Source: Antilocapra americana (Eukaryota; Chordata; Mammalia; Artiodactyla; Antilocapridae). Taken from it: DNA of 64,000 nucleotides. Location of the stretch: contig ML660211.1 in assembly GCA_007570785.1 (NCBI GenBank), positions 3,414,633 through 3,478,632 on the forward strand. The letters run 5' to 3'. The notes under the pieces were generated by a model. It made no database searches. It had not been told where the DNA came from and saw only the letters and a list, made by a program, of their open reading frames with translations. Shown here piece by piece: positions 32,840 to 44,055 of this stretch. Position numbers and translations under genes: made by a program. Position 1 is the stretch's first letter. Every line of letters begins with the position of its first letter.

Positions 32840-33586
32840 TAAGAAAGGATATGAACTAAAAACAATTCACGATTGAGTGATTATTTCAGTGTATTCTCAT
32901 ATACATACTCTGAGGGAGAGTGGCACAGCTCCATAACAGCAGTAAGCAAAGCTGCCTGAGGTAAACTTGGAGGGAGTGAGGTGGGCAGTTAGGATGTGAC
33001 CTACCAGATGAACAGGTGTTAACTCAATGAAAACAAAACAGAGGAAGTTAAGGAGATTATATTCTAAACAGAGACAGCAGTATTTGCAAAGATCCTGTAA
33101 AAGGTGGGAAGATTTAAATGTATTAACTAAAGGAAGGCACTGTGGCACTCCAGTATAGAAAAGAAGGATGAGAGACTGGCAAAGTGGGCTATACACAGTA
33201 CCCTGCTGGAAGTGGGGGTCACGTGGTTAAAAAATCAAATTCACATTTTCAAAATCTCTTTCTGAATTTTATGGAGAGAAAGATTGGGGTCAGGCCAGTT
33301 AGGCTAGTAGGCTATTGCTCTCAATGTAGAAAAAAATGAAGTTTACCTGACCTAGGATGTTGATAATACATATTTCAAGGAAGGGAGAATTTTGAATGAC
33401 AGTTGCAAGGTGTAAAATAGGTGAGAATTTTTCATGGCTTCAACTTGCATATTGAGATAGAGGTCTTAAAAGAATACTTAGGTTTTTGGTTTGCATAGTT
33501 GGATGGATAACGGTTAATGGTCATTAAAAATGAATCACTGAAAGATAAGATGTTTTGAGAAGGAAATATGAATTTTGGCATGAGTG
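32840..33586 (-). mobile_element. L2-like ancient LINE, right side split by solo LTR
   Basis: Follows the L2 3' half read in reverse: a ccagatgaacaggtgttaac-type region, a gtatttgcaaagatcctgta block, and an aggtttttggtttgcatagt block. The L2 match continues on the other side of the LTR (34084 onward, gagttttcaatattttgaga). Divergence is high and the family name should be checked. Confidence 0.5.
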
Positions 33587-34079
33587 TGAAAGGTTGTGGA
33601 CGAAATCACAACAAAGATGCTGGGAATCTTGGCCTCCCGAAGAGAAGAATTCAATCCAGGGCCAGGGAGGAGGCTTGGTAGCTCAGAGCTTTGGTATAAT
33701 AAAGTTTTATTAAAGTATAAAGGAGATAGAGAAAGCTTCTGACATAGGCATCAGAAGAGGGTAGAAAGAGTACCCCCTTGCTAGCATTAGCACTGGAGTA
33801 TATACTCTCAAATTAATTAGTACAGTGAATCAAAAGAATGTCTGGAGGTTGTAAAGACCTCACCAGACCCACTCCCATAATTTGCATTTTAAGATAATGG
33901 GATTAGCCAGAGGGTTTTTCCAGACTGTCCTCAAGCAGGATACATTATTGTTGCATAATCCTAAGGAACCTAGATAGAAAAGTAAGTTTGTCCTTTCTTC
34001 CTCCTTGAGAATTCCAGACCCCTGTCTCCTCGGGGACCCCTGGACTCCTTATCAATCTGCCTAGGAATTGACTCTCTCA
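33587..34079 (-). mobile_element. Solo LTR, 493 bp, with 4-bp TSD
   Basis: Begins TGAAAGG and ends CTCTCA on the plus strand, that is TG...CA on either strand, and is flanked by the 4-bp duplication agtg (33583-33586 and 34080-34083). Removing it restores a continuous L2-like sequence. A minus-strand AATAAA lies at 33706-33711, giving the minus orientation. A 4-bp TSD fits a class I (gammaretrovirus-like) ERV. No internal viral sequence remains, so it is the product of LTR-LTR recombination. Confidence 0.75.
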
Positions 34080-34220
34080 AGTGTGAGTTTTCAATATTTT
34101 GAGATGCCCAAAGTAACAACATGCAGTGATTTATCATATAACATTTACCATATAATGTTGATATTTTATAGGACAAGTTAAAATATCAATGATCTTATAT
34201 GGTACAATCTAACAGATATA

Positions 34221-34398
34221 AGGGTTTCCCTGGTGGCTCAGCTGGTAAAGAATCTACCTGCAATGCGGGAGACCTGGGTTTGATCCCTGGGTTGGGAAGA
34301 TTCTCTGGAGAAGGGAATGGCTATCCATTCCAGTATTCTGGCCTGGAGAATTCCATGGACTGTATAGCCCATGGGGTCACAAAGAGTCAGATATAAAT
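34221..34398 (+). mobile_element. Bov-tA SINE
   Basis: Sense copy from gggtttccctggtggctcag to cacaaagagtcagatataaa. The 9-base repeat cagatataa at 34213-34221 and 34388-34396 may be a TSD, though part of it overlaps the normal SINE sequence. Confidence 0.9.
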
Positions 34399-34764
34399 AT
34401 CTAGAGATTTAGATTTAGATTGGGGATTAAAGGGTGAGATTTACAGAATCAAAGCTGGGGTGTGTACAACACTGGCTGTGGAACAAGTATCCATGAAGAA
34501 GGGACGAGTCTGAGGCAAAGAAACAGAACATTTAACGGCTGAGGAAAGAAAATACAATAATTACTGGCTGAAGAAAACTTAGAAAGAATGGCCAAATACA
34601 GTCTTAACGAGGTAACATTTTTCCCATTTTACTACTGCACCAAGATTGTTTGATGAACTAATCTCTAATGGTGAGAACAGCTTTGCTAAGGACTCAGAGC
34701 AACGTGAGAGTCACTCCTTTGTTTCTGATGGTAACACACAGACTAAAAAAGAGCAGGGGAGGGG
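34399..34764. other. Unique DNA, nothing recognised
   Basis: Purine-rich and AT-rich with no gene or repeat family recognised. Confidence 0.5.
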
Positions 34765-35110
34765 GGTGATGAAGTGGTGTTTTTGTTTGTCTGTTCGGGC
34801 CCATATAACAGAAGTACCATGAACTGGGTAGCTCCTAAGCAGCAAAAACACTTTTTGAGGCTGGCAAGTTCAAGACCAATGTGCCTGCAGATTTGGTGTC
34901 TAGTGAGGGACACTTATTTTGGTCATGGGTGGCAGCTGTCTTCTTGCCATGTTCTTGTATGACAGCAAATGGTCTTGGTTATTTTCATAAGGGCACTAAT
35001 CCTATACATGAGGGCTCTTTACGACCTGGTCACCTCCACAAAGCCCATCTCCTAATGCTCTCCTAAGCACCCATCTCCTAATGCACCTTCTCAAAGCCCC
35101 GTCTCTTAAG
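34765..35110 (-). mobile_element. MLT1-like (ERVL-MaLR) LTR fragment
   Basis: The reversed order of landmarks matches MLT1: agaagtaccatgaactgggt, then gaggctggcaagttcaagac, then agctgtcttcttgccatgtt, then ataagggcactaatcctata. Old and diverged. The frames at 34774-35066 run through it. Confidence 0.6.
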
Positions 35111-35692
35111 CATTGGGGCTTAGCATTTCACATGTGAGTAATGAGAGGACACACAGAGTGTTCAGTGGTTATAAAACTTCAGTTGTGCAAGATGCATAAG
35201 TTCTTGAGTCTGTAGTACAGTACTATACCTGTAGTTGACAACACTGAATTATACACTTAAAAATCTGTTGAATATATCTCATCTCAAATATTCTTATCAC
35301 AATCAAAAAAGAAAAAGAGGAAAGGAAAGAAAATGCAAGTCAATGGGTGCACAGGTACTGATGCCTTGGATTTTGCCAAGCCCTCCAGCACAGAAATGGA
35401 CACCCTCTGTTCCCAGGGAAGGATGCTAATTGTTCTCTTTACCCTGTCTTTCTGTTATTTTGAGCAAACCGGAATAGTTTTACAAGTCAATTGCTTGGGC
35501 ATTGAAGAGTCTGAGCTTAAGTAGCCACTGTTTACAGCCATTGTGGGGAAAGTAAGCTATAAGACCTGGGGAATTTGGGGCTTTTGGAAGTTGCAACTAT
35601 TTTGCAGTGAAGGAAGCCACCTTCCTTTGGCATTTGGCCATAGACCTTCTCTTTGGGATGTAGAGGTTAGATAATTTCTGAAAACAAATTGA
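35111..35692. other. Unique DNA, nothing recognised
   Basis: A purine run lies at 35305-35335. The frames at 35235-35524 have no recognisable domain. Confidence 0.5.
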
Positions 35693-35746
35693 GTTTACAT
35701 GCCAGTTCTGCCATTAATAGCATGTGAAACATGGGGCATGCCACAT
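35693..35746 (+). mobile_element. MIR SINE, left part, split by BovB
   Basis: gccagttctgccattaatag resembles the MIR core. The remainder appears at 36105-36215 after the BovB insert (attttctcatctttaagatg, gagggttaaatgaattaaca). Confidence 0.5.
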
Positions 35747-36104
35747 GTGGTGTTAGAGAAAACTCTTGAGAGTCCCTTGGACTGCAAGGAGATCCAGCCA
35801 GTCCATCCTAAAGGATATCAGTCCTGAATATTCATTGGAAGGACTTATGTTGAAGCTGAAACTCCAATACTTTCGCCACCTGATGTGAAGAGCTGACTCC
35901 TTTGAAAAGACCCTGATGATGGGAAAGATTGAAAGCAGGAGGAGAAGGGGATGACAGAGGATGAGATGGTTGGATGGCATCACTGACTCAATTGACATGA
36001 GTTTGAGTAAACTCTGGGAGTTGGTGATGGACAGGAATGCCTGGCATGCTGCAGTCCATGGGGTCACAAAGAGTCGGACATGATTGAGTGAATTAACTGA
36101 ACTA
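35747..36104 (+). mobile_element. BovB LINE 3' end inserted into MIR
   Basis: Sense 3' region from tgtggtgttagagaaaactc to gaattaactgaacta. The minus-strand 119-residue frame at 35753-36112 is the antisense of the repeat, not a gene. Confidence 0.92.
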
Positions 36105-36215
36105 AATTTCATCTAACTCTACATTTATTTTCTCATCTTTAAGATGGGAACTAAATGATAAAAATATGTAAAGTTGGTGAGGGTTAAATGAATTAACATG
36201 AGAGGCATTAAAAGA
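36105..36215 (+). mobile_element. MIR SINE, right part
   Basis: Continues the MIR at 35693-35746: attttctcatctttaagatg, then gttggtgagggttaaatgaa. Sandwiched between two opposed BovB ends. Confidence 0.5.
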
Positions 36216-36220
36216 GTGTG

Positions 36221-36552
36221 TTCAGTTCAGTTCAGTCACTCAGTCATGTCCGACTCTTTGCAACCCCATGAACTGCAGCATGCTAGGCCTCCCTGTCCAT
36301 CACCAACTCCCGGAGCCTACACAAACTTGTCCATTGAGGCGGTGATGCCATGCAACCATCTCATCCTCTGTCGCCCCTTCTCCTCCTGCCCCCAATCTTT
36401 CCCAGCATCAGGGTCTTTTCCAATGAATCAGCTCTTTGTATCAGGTGGCCAAAGTATTGGAGTTTCAGCTTCAATGTCAATCCTTACAATGAACATCCAG
36501 GACTGATCTCCTTTAGGATGGACTGTTTGGTCTCCTTACAGTCCAAGAGACT
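36221..36552 (-). mobile_element. BovB LINE 3' end, inverted relative to 35747
   Basis: Reverse-complement BovB terminus from ttcagttcagttcagtcact to the agtccaagagactg block. It faces the sense copy at 35747-36104 across a spacer of about 115 bases. The frames at 36198-36574 are antisense shadows. Confidence 0.92.
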
Positions 36553-36775
36553 GTGTATAAAAATTATTTTTTAAGTTGCAGCTATTATTGTCATATTTGT
36601 CATGTTGCCTGTCTGCACAGGCATTTTACAAATGAGAGGAGAAATTTTTCAGGTCATGGCAGTGCATTAATGAGATTCTTTTGATTTCCATATGTTATTT
36701 ATTATAGAGCAGATCTTTACATTTTTGTTTATACATTGAATAGTCTCCTAATGATTCTTCCCAGCTTCAGTCCTT

Positions 36776-37083
36776 TTAAAAAAATTTTTTTTTAATTTAG
36801 TTTTGAATATGCTGGGTCTTCATTGCTATGGGGATTTCCTCTAATTGTGGTGAGTGGGGGCCACTGTCTAGCTGCAGAGCACAGGCTCTAGGGCATGCGA
36901 GCTTCAGTAGTTGCAGCACATGGGCTCAGTATTTGTGGCTCCCAGGTTCCAGAGCACAGGCTCAACAAGTGTATCCCATAGGCTAAGTTGCTCTGGGTAT
37001 CTGGGATCTTCCTGGATCAGGGATTGGACCTGTGTCTCCTGCATTGGCAGGCAGATTCTTCACCACTGAGCTATCAGGGAAGC
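36776..37083 (-). mobile_element. CHR-type tRNA-derived SINE
   Basis: Reversed copy with a T-run at left, the CHR body (gtggtgagtgggggccactg, cagcacatgggctcag) and the tRNA-like head at right (gagctatcagggaagcccc). Imperfect direct repeats starting cccagcttca flank it at 36760-36775 and 37084-37098. Confidence 0.82.
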
Positions 37084-37164
37084 CCCAGCTTCAATCTTGT
37101 CCTACCATAATGACTCCTTTGAAAATATAGCCAATAAAATTAACCTAAAGAATAGTCCTAATCA

Positions 37165-39472
37165 AGAGAACACACTGGTGATAGCAAATACCCTCTTCCA
37201 ATAACACATGAGAAGACTCTACATGTGGACATCACCAGATAGCTGACACCAAAATGACACTGATTATATTCTTGGCAGCAAAAGATGGAGAAGCTCTATA
37301 CAGTCAGCAAAAACAAGACCGGGAGCTGACTGTGCCCAGATGATTAACTCCTTATTCCCAAATTCAGACATAAATTGAAGAAAGTAGGGAAAACCGCAAG
37401 ACCATTCAGGTATGACCTAAATCAAATCCCTTATGATTATACAGTAAAAGTGAGAAATAGATTTAAGGGACTAGATCTGATAGAGTGCCTGATGAATTAT
37501 GGATGGAGGTTTGTGACATTGTACAGGAGACAGGGATTAAGACCATCCCCATGGAAAAGAAATGCAAGAAAGCAAAATGACTGTCTGAAGAGACCTTACA
37601 AATAGCTGTGAAAAAAAGAGAAGCAAAAGCAAAGGAGAAAAGGAAAGATATTCCCATCTGAATGCAGAGTTCAAAAGAAGAGCAAGGACAGATAAGAAAC
37701 CCTTCCTCAGTGATCAATGCAAAGAAATAGAGGAAAACAATAGAATGGGAAAGACTAGAGATCTTTTCAAGAAAATTAGAGATACCAAGGGGACATTTCG
37801 TGCAAAGATGAGCTCAATAAAGGAAAGAAATAGCATGGCTCTAACAGAAGCAGAAGATATTAAGAAGAGGTGGCAAGAATACCCAGAAGAACTACACAAA
37901 AAAGATCTTCATGACCCAGATAATCACGATGGTGTGATCACTCACCTAGAACCAGACATCCTGGAATGTGAAGTCAAGTGGGCCTTAGAAAGCATCACTA
38001 CAAACAAAGCTAGTGGAGATGATGGAATTCCAGTTGAGCTATTTCAAATCCTAAAAGATGATGCTGTGAAAGTGCTGCACTCAATATGTCAGCACATTTG
38101 GAAAACTCAGCAGTGGCCACAGGACTGGCAAAGGTCAGTTTTCATTCCAATCTCAAAGAAAGGCAATGCTGAAGAATGCGTGAAGTACCACACAATTGCA
38201 CTCATCTCACAATGCTAGTAAAGTAATGCTCAAAATTCTCCAAGCCAGGCTTCAGCAATATGTGAACAGTGAACTTCCAGATGTTCAAGCTGGTTTTAGA
38301 AAAGGCAGAGGAACCAGAGATCAAATTGCCAACATCCACTGGGTCATCAGAAAAGCAAGAGAGTTCCAGAAAAACATTGACTTCTGCTTTATTGTCTATG
38401 CCAAAGCCTTTGACTGTATGGATCACAATAAACTGTGGAAAATTCTTCAAGAGATGGGAATACCAGACCCTCTGACCTGTCTCTTGAGAAACCTGTATGC
38501 AGGTCAGGAAGCAACAGTTAGAACTGGACATGGCACAACAGACAGGTTCCATATAGGAAAAGGAGTAAGTCAAGGCTGTATATTGTCACACTGCTTATTT
38601 AACTTATATGCAGAGTACATCATGAGAAACGCTGGGCTGGAAGAAGCACAAGCTGGAATCAAGATTGCCGGTAGAAATATCAATAACCTTAGATATGCAG
38701 ATGATACCACCCTTATGGCAGAAAATGAAGAGGAACTAAAAAGCCTCTTGATGAAAATGAAAGAGGAGACTGAAAAACTTGCCTTAAAGCTCAATATTCA
38801 GGAAACTAAGGTTATGGCATTTGGTCCCATCACTTCATGGGAAATAGATGGTGAAACACTGGAAACAGTGTCAGACTTTATTTTGAGGGGCTCCAAAATC
38901 ACTGCAGATGATGATTGCAGCCATGGAATTAAAAGACGCTTACTCCTTGGAAGGAAAGTTATGACCAACCTAGATAGCATATTGAAAAGCAGAGACATTA
39001 CTTTGCCAACAAAGGTCCATCTACTCAAGGCTATGGGTTTTCCAGTGGTCATGTATGGATGTGAGAGTTGGACAGTGAAGAAAGCTGAGTGCTGAATAAT
39101 TGATGCTTTTGAACTGTGGTGTTGGAGAAGACTCTTGAGAGTCCCTTGGACTGCAAGAAGATCCAACCAGTCCATCCTAAAGGAGATCAGTCCAGGGTGT
39201 TCGTTGGAAGGACTGATGTTGAAGCTGAAACTCCCATACTTTGGCCACCTCATGCGAAAAGTTGACGCATTGGAAGAGACCTAAATGCTGGGAAGGACTG
39301 GGGGCAGGAGAAGAAGGGGATGACAGAAGGTGAGATGGTTGGATGGCATCAGTGACTGGGTGAACATGGGTTTGAGTAGACTCTGGGAGTTGGTTATGGA
39401 CAGGGGGACCTCGTCTGCTGTGATCCGTGGGGTTGCAAGGAATCGGACACAACTGCCAACTGAACTGAACTG
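37165..39472 (+). mobile_element. BovB LINE, 2.3 kb, with 18-bp TSD
   Basis: The longest BovB here. It lacks the 5' third (most of the endonuclease) but keeps everything from before the reverse transcriptase to the terminal gaactgaactga. The flanking repeat aaagaatagtcct(a/g)atca at 37147-37164 and 39473-39490 is an 18-bp TSD with one difference, which fixes both ends. Confidence 0.95.
37375..39095 (+). pseudogene. BovB reverse transcriptase, broken
   Basis: BovB encodes one protein with endonuclease and reverse transcriptase. Here the region before the palm is at 37375-37605, the fingers region at 37745-38218 (ending ALESITTNKASGDDGIPVEL and PISKKGNAEE) and the palm and C-terminal part at 38196-39095. 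The three pieces lie in different frames; an extra base near 38208-38214 separates the last two. The catalytic YADD is residues 167-170 of the last frame, but the motif A aspartate is valine (FIVYAKAFD, residue 67), so the enzyme would be dead even in frame. After 39095 a stop follows KKAEC, before the remaining C-terminal part. Confidence 0.92.
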
Positions 39473-39490
39473 AAAGAATAGTCCTGATCA

Positions 39491-39911
39491 CATCTCATGT
39501 TTACTCAATACATTTCACGGTTGTCTGTAGCCCGGTGGGTAAAATTTCAACATGTGAGTGTTACATCCAGTGATCTTACAATCAGGCACCAAGGCTTATT
39601 TAGTATTCTTTGTTATGAGATTCTTATAGCCTTTAAAATCATTTTTTCTCATTGGTGACTGGATGTTATATGCTAGTGCTGACATCATGTTACATTTTAA
39701 TAAAATTATTATTTGGTCATTGCAATGTATTTTACTGGTCATGGAATTTAAGATAAAAATATATACTTTGTTTTTGAAAGTTATAAATATTTACATAATA
39801 TTTATTTCAATTTAAAAATGTCAAACACTAGAACAAGTTTTAATATGAAAATAACATATAACAGTATAGTGATTCTTTTAAATTTTAGTGTTAAGGATTT
39901 AGCTATAGACC
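39491..39911. other. AT-rich DNA between two BovB copies
   Basis: No gene or repeat recognised. The frame 39818-40048 straddles this and the next BovB. Confidence 0.5.
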
Positions 39912-41294
39912 TCTATATCTTGCAGCACATTGGAAAACTCAGCAGTGGCACAGGACTGGAAAAGGTCAGTTTTCATTCCAATCCCAAAGAAAAGCAATGC
40001 CAAAGAATGTTCAAACTAAAGCACAATTGCGCTCATCTCACACACTAGCAAAGTAATGCTCAAAATTCTCCAACCAAGGCTTCAGTAGTACATGAACTGT
40101 GAACTTCCAGATGTTCAAGCTGGATTTAGATAAGGCATAGGAACCAGAGATAAATTACCAACATCTGTTGGATCATAGAAAAAGCAAGAGAGTTACAGAA
40201 AAACATCTACTGCTTTATTAACTATCCCAAAGCCTTTGACTGTGTGGATCACAACAAACTGTGGAAAATTCTTCAAGGGATGGAAATACCAGACCCCCTG
40301 ACCTCTCTCCTGAGAAATCTGTATGTAGGTCAAGAGGTAATAGTTATAACTGGACATGGAGCAACAGACTGGTTCCAAACTGGGGAAGGAATACATCAAG
40401 GCTGTATATTGTCACCCTGCTTATTTAACTTATATACAGAGTACATCATGAGAGACACTGGGCTGGATGAGGCACAAGCTGGAATCAAGATTATGGGAAG
40501 AAATATCAATAACCTCAGATATTCAGATGATACCACCCTTATGGCAGAAAGTGAAGAACTAAAAAGCCTCTTGATGAAAGTGAAAGAGGAGAGTTAAAAA
40601 ATTTGACTTAAAATGCAACACTCAGAAAACTAAGATCATAGCATCTGGTACCATCACTTCATGGCAAATAGATGGGGAAACAGAAATATTGAGAGATTTT
40701 ATTTTGGGGGGGCTCTAAAATCACTGCAGATGGTGATTGCAGCCATGAAATTAAAAGATGCTTGCTCCTTGGAAGAAAAGTTATGACCAACCTAGACAGC
40801 ATATTAAAAAGCAAAGACATTACTTAGCCAACAAATGTTTGTCTAGTCAAGTCTATGGTTTTTCCAGTAGCATGTACAGATATGTGAGTTGGACTATAAA
40901 GAAAGCTGAGTGCCAAAGAATTGATGCTTTTGAACTGTGGTGTTAGAGTAGACTCTTGAGAGTCTCTTGGACTGCAAGGAGATCCAACCAGTCCATCCTA
41001 AAGGAAATCAGTCCTGAATATTCATTGGAAGGACCTATGTTGAAGCTGAAACTCCAGTACTTTGGCCATCTGATGTGAGGAACTGACTCATTGGAAAAAA
41101 CTCTGATGCTGGGAAAGACTGAAGGTAGGAGGGGAAGGGGATGACAGAGGATGAGATGGTTGGATGGCATCAATGACTCAATGGACATGGGTTTGGGTGG
41201 ACTTTGGGAGTTGGTGATAAACAGGGAGGCCTGGCGTGCTGCAGTTCATGGGATCACAAAGAGTCAGACACGACTGAGCGACTGAATTGAACTC
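39912..41294 (+). mobile_element. BovB LINE, 1.4 kb
   Basis: Sense copy starting within the reverse transcriptase fingers region (gcacattggaaaactcagca) and ending at gactgaattgaactcaac. Its frame at 40244-40597 carries the palm region, with YSDD in place of YADD. A G-run in 40704-40713 and other indels break the frame. The left end is a 5' truncation. The right end abuts L1 5' UTR-like sequence. Confidence 0.92.
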
Positions 41295-42867
41295 AACTTT
41301 GGTCCAGTGGTTTGTGTAAGCTTTGTATAGGGTAAGATTTATGGTCAGTTTTTGTTTGTTTGCTTGTTTTTCCTCTGACAAGCAAGGCTGAGTGATGTAG
41401 TAATCTAAACTGGTGATTATTGGGTTTGCATTTTTGTTTTGTTGTTTAGATGAGGCATCCTGCACAGGGTGCTACTGGTGGTTGGGTGATGCTGGGTCTT
41501 CTTTTCAAGTGGTTTCTTTTGCGAAATCTCTCACTATTATAGTAGTCCCTAGGATTAGTTCTCTGGTAGTCTAGGGTCTTGGAGTCAGTGCTCCCACACC
41601 AAGGGCTCAGAGCTTGATCTCTGGTCAGGAACAAAGATTCCACAAGTGGTTTGTTATGGCATTAAGTGAGATTAAAACAAATATCAAAAAAAACAAGAAA
41701 TCAAGGATGAACCTCTGACAAATGGCAATTACAAAATCAGACAAATAATATTTAAAATAATGGTATAGACACACAGGCATGTACACCCACAAGCAAAGTC
41801 AAAGCAGTCCAACAAAAATAAAATAGAGTAGATTGACCCAGTGAACAAAGAAAATCAAAGTTTATATCTGTCTGAACATCTAAAGCACAAACTGGAAAAC
41901 AAAACTAAAGCAAGATGCCAATTGGGGAATAAAGCAATGAAAATAAAACTAAAAAATGTGTTGAGAGGAAAGGAAAGAAAGAATAGATATGCAAATTTAA
42001 ATAGAAGTAGATAAAGAAGATTTATATACATTAATGATTAACCACAAGGGGAAAAGAATAGTAGGAAAAACAACCAGGAATAAATGGAGAAAAAATAATT
42101 ATAGGTTTAAAAAATTGAAAAGGAGGGGGGAAAAAAGGAAAGGAAAACTCCAAAGAAATGCAAAAGCCTAATATGGAGACAGAGGTTTATACAACAATAA
42201 AAAAATGACTGAGAGAAAAATGAATGCTCAAAAGCTTAATTAGATTTCATAGTGCCTTAAATTCAACAACTACAACAGAGGGGGGACAAAAAGAAAAAAA
42301 AATCCAAAAGAATCTACAGAACAAGTCAAAACATAAAAATAATATATGTTCTTCTTGAATCACTGCTGTCAGAGTCCTTTCCCTCACTGGGAGTCACAGT
42401 CCACCTCACCTCCCTAGAATGCCCTCCAACACTGTGCTGATCTCTGGACCTGCTGTGGGGGCAGCTCAGATTCTAATCTGGTCCTACTCCTTTGTGTTCT
42501 TGCCTCCAGTGTCCACAGATTTCAGAACAAGTGTTTTCTTTTGTGGGAGCTCTCAGTGACCTTTTATATATTCCTTAGACAGAGTCTGCCAAGTTAATTG
42601 TGTGGATTTAATCTGCAACTTGTACAGCTAATGGAAAGGTTTGGGGTCTTCTTCCTTAACCACACTGCCCCTGGCTTTCAATTGTGGTTTTATCTCTGTC
42701 TCTGCATGGGAGTTGTCCACTAGGGTTTGCTCCTGAGGCTGCCCAGGAGGACTTAAGTTTGCCCCTGTGAGGGCCAGGTGTGGAGGTGGTACAGCTGCTT
42801 GGGTCATGGGGGTTCTGGCAGCACCAGGTACTCGGGGGAGTTGGTGGCAAGGGCAGCAAGAAATACA

Positions 42868-43002
42868 GTGCTCTAGAAGGGCATGGCAACCAGTATTGGC
42901 CAATATGCTCTAGTATTCTTTCCTGGAGAACCTCCCTCCCTGACACAGAAGCCTGGCAAGGGCAGTCTATAGTGTCGCAAAGAATCGGACACTACCGAAG
43001 CA
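42868..43002 (+). mobile_element. Bov-A-like segment within the L1 5' UTR
   Basis: agggcatggcaaccagtatt, tagtattctttcctggagaa and agtgtcgcaaagaatcggac match the Bov-A body in sense orientation, strongly diverged. Either a SINE insertion or a segment that belongs to this L1 subfamily's 5' UTR. Confidence 0.65.
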
Positions 43003-43186
43003 ACCCTGCCTGCATAAATGCAAGACATTTTTGCCTGTGGCAGCTCTGCCTCAGTGAGAGTTGGACGTGAAGGTGGCATACCTGCTTGACTTGCGAGGAC
43101 CCTGGCATGCCAAGTGTGCAGGAGCACGGACTGCCTTCGCCACAGGAGTTACAGCCCTATCAGAGTCTTTTCTTGAGCCTCTGGTA

Positions 43187-43410
43187 GATGGCGATCAGAA
43201 GGCCTCTTTGGCCAGTCTTTCTCTGTAGCTCCGCCCATTCAGGCACTCAGAGGGCTCCCTTGCCTGGGGTCCTTCTCTGTTGTTAGGCACTTCAGGCACA
43301 TAGAGGGGCCCCCTGACTGGGGTCCTACTCTGTAGATCAGCATGTCAGGCACTTTAAGGGGCATGCTGGGTGGGGCCCTGCTCTGTAGTTCAGTGTGTCA
43401 GGCATTTGAT
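43187..43410. repeat. 53-bp tandem repeats, about 4 copies
   Basis: The word caggca recurs at 43240, 43293, 43346 and 43399, exactly 53 bases apart, each within a unit containing ggggtcctxctctgta-like sequence. An earlier partial unit starts near 43187. Confidence 0.88.
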
Positions 43411-44055
43411 GGGCTGGCCTCTGTATTGTTCAGCTGCCGATGCTGTCATGTGGGGAGAGAGAGGCTATGGTGATGGCTCCACCCCCTTTGCATGACTCAG
43501 CAGCATCGCCTTGCTTCCATAGCTGCCTGGCTCCATAGGCATTTCCCACCACAATCTCCTCCCTCACATCCCCTCGATCCATCGCTCTATAATCAACAGC
43601 AGTCCTCGCCCTGGGATCACTTCACAATCCCCAAACTCCAGCTCCCAGCCTCTGTGGCTTCCATGGGACCTGCATCTCTGTCCGGGATATGTATGGTTGT
43701 GGCAAGAACTGTCTGATTCTCATTCCATTTAGGCTGCCACAGAGCAGCTGTTTTACTCTCAACCTTAAATGTTTCTCCTCTGACTCAGACAGTTGCCCTG
43801 ATGTGCCCTGCTTCAGTTGCCCCACCCACCGAGGGCAGGTCCAGTTCTACTGACACTGCTGTTTTCCCCCCTACCTCCTTCGTCCTATGGAGTTTTGCAC
43901 GGTTTTATATATTCTTTTCTGCTGGTCAGGTCCTCCTGTCTATTCTCAGTTACTGTTCTGCATGCACGTCTGTGTCTGAAAGTATATTCCTGATGCATCT
44001 GTGAAGAGAGATGTACTCCACAACCACATACTCCTTCACCATCTTGTTCTCATAA

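Larger units (their letters stand above)
41295..44055 (-). mobile_element. Orphan L1 5' UTR (older L1 subfamily)
   Basis: About 2.7 kb with the character of a ruminant L1 5' UTR read in reverse: an A-rich segment (41690-42360), a GC-richer part (42360-43980) with 53-bp tandem repeats, and a terminus actccttcaccatcttgttc that corresponds to the cctccgccatcttagttccc start of the full-length L1 at 30.34 kb. No ORF1, ORF2 or 3' end is attached; the left side stops at the BovB 3' end. The frames at 42628-43127 and 43492-44004 are GC-driven and occur on both strands. Confidence 0.65.

Noticed and set aside
38798..39253. Minus-strand 151-codon frame and similar frames in all BovB copies
   Set aside because: The same antisense frame recurs in most BovB 3' ends because the repeat is the same. 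No sign of a separate gene.
42628..43127. Proline-rich frames on both strands
   Set aside because: GC-richer L1 5' UTR with an embedded Bov-A segment. Frames are equally long on both strands.
43187..43410. CRISPR-like regular repeats
   Set aside because: The units are direct tandem repeats without distinct spacers, in a mammalian L1 5' UTR.
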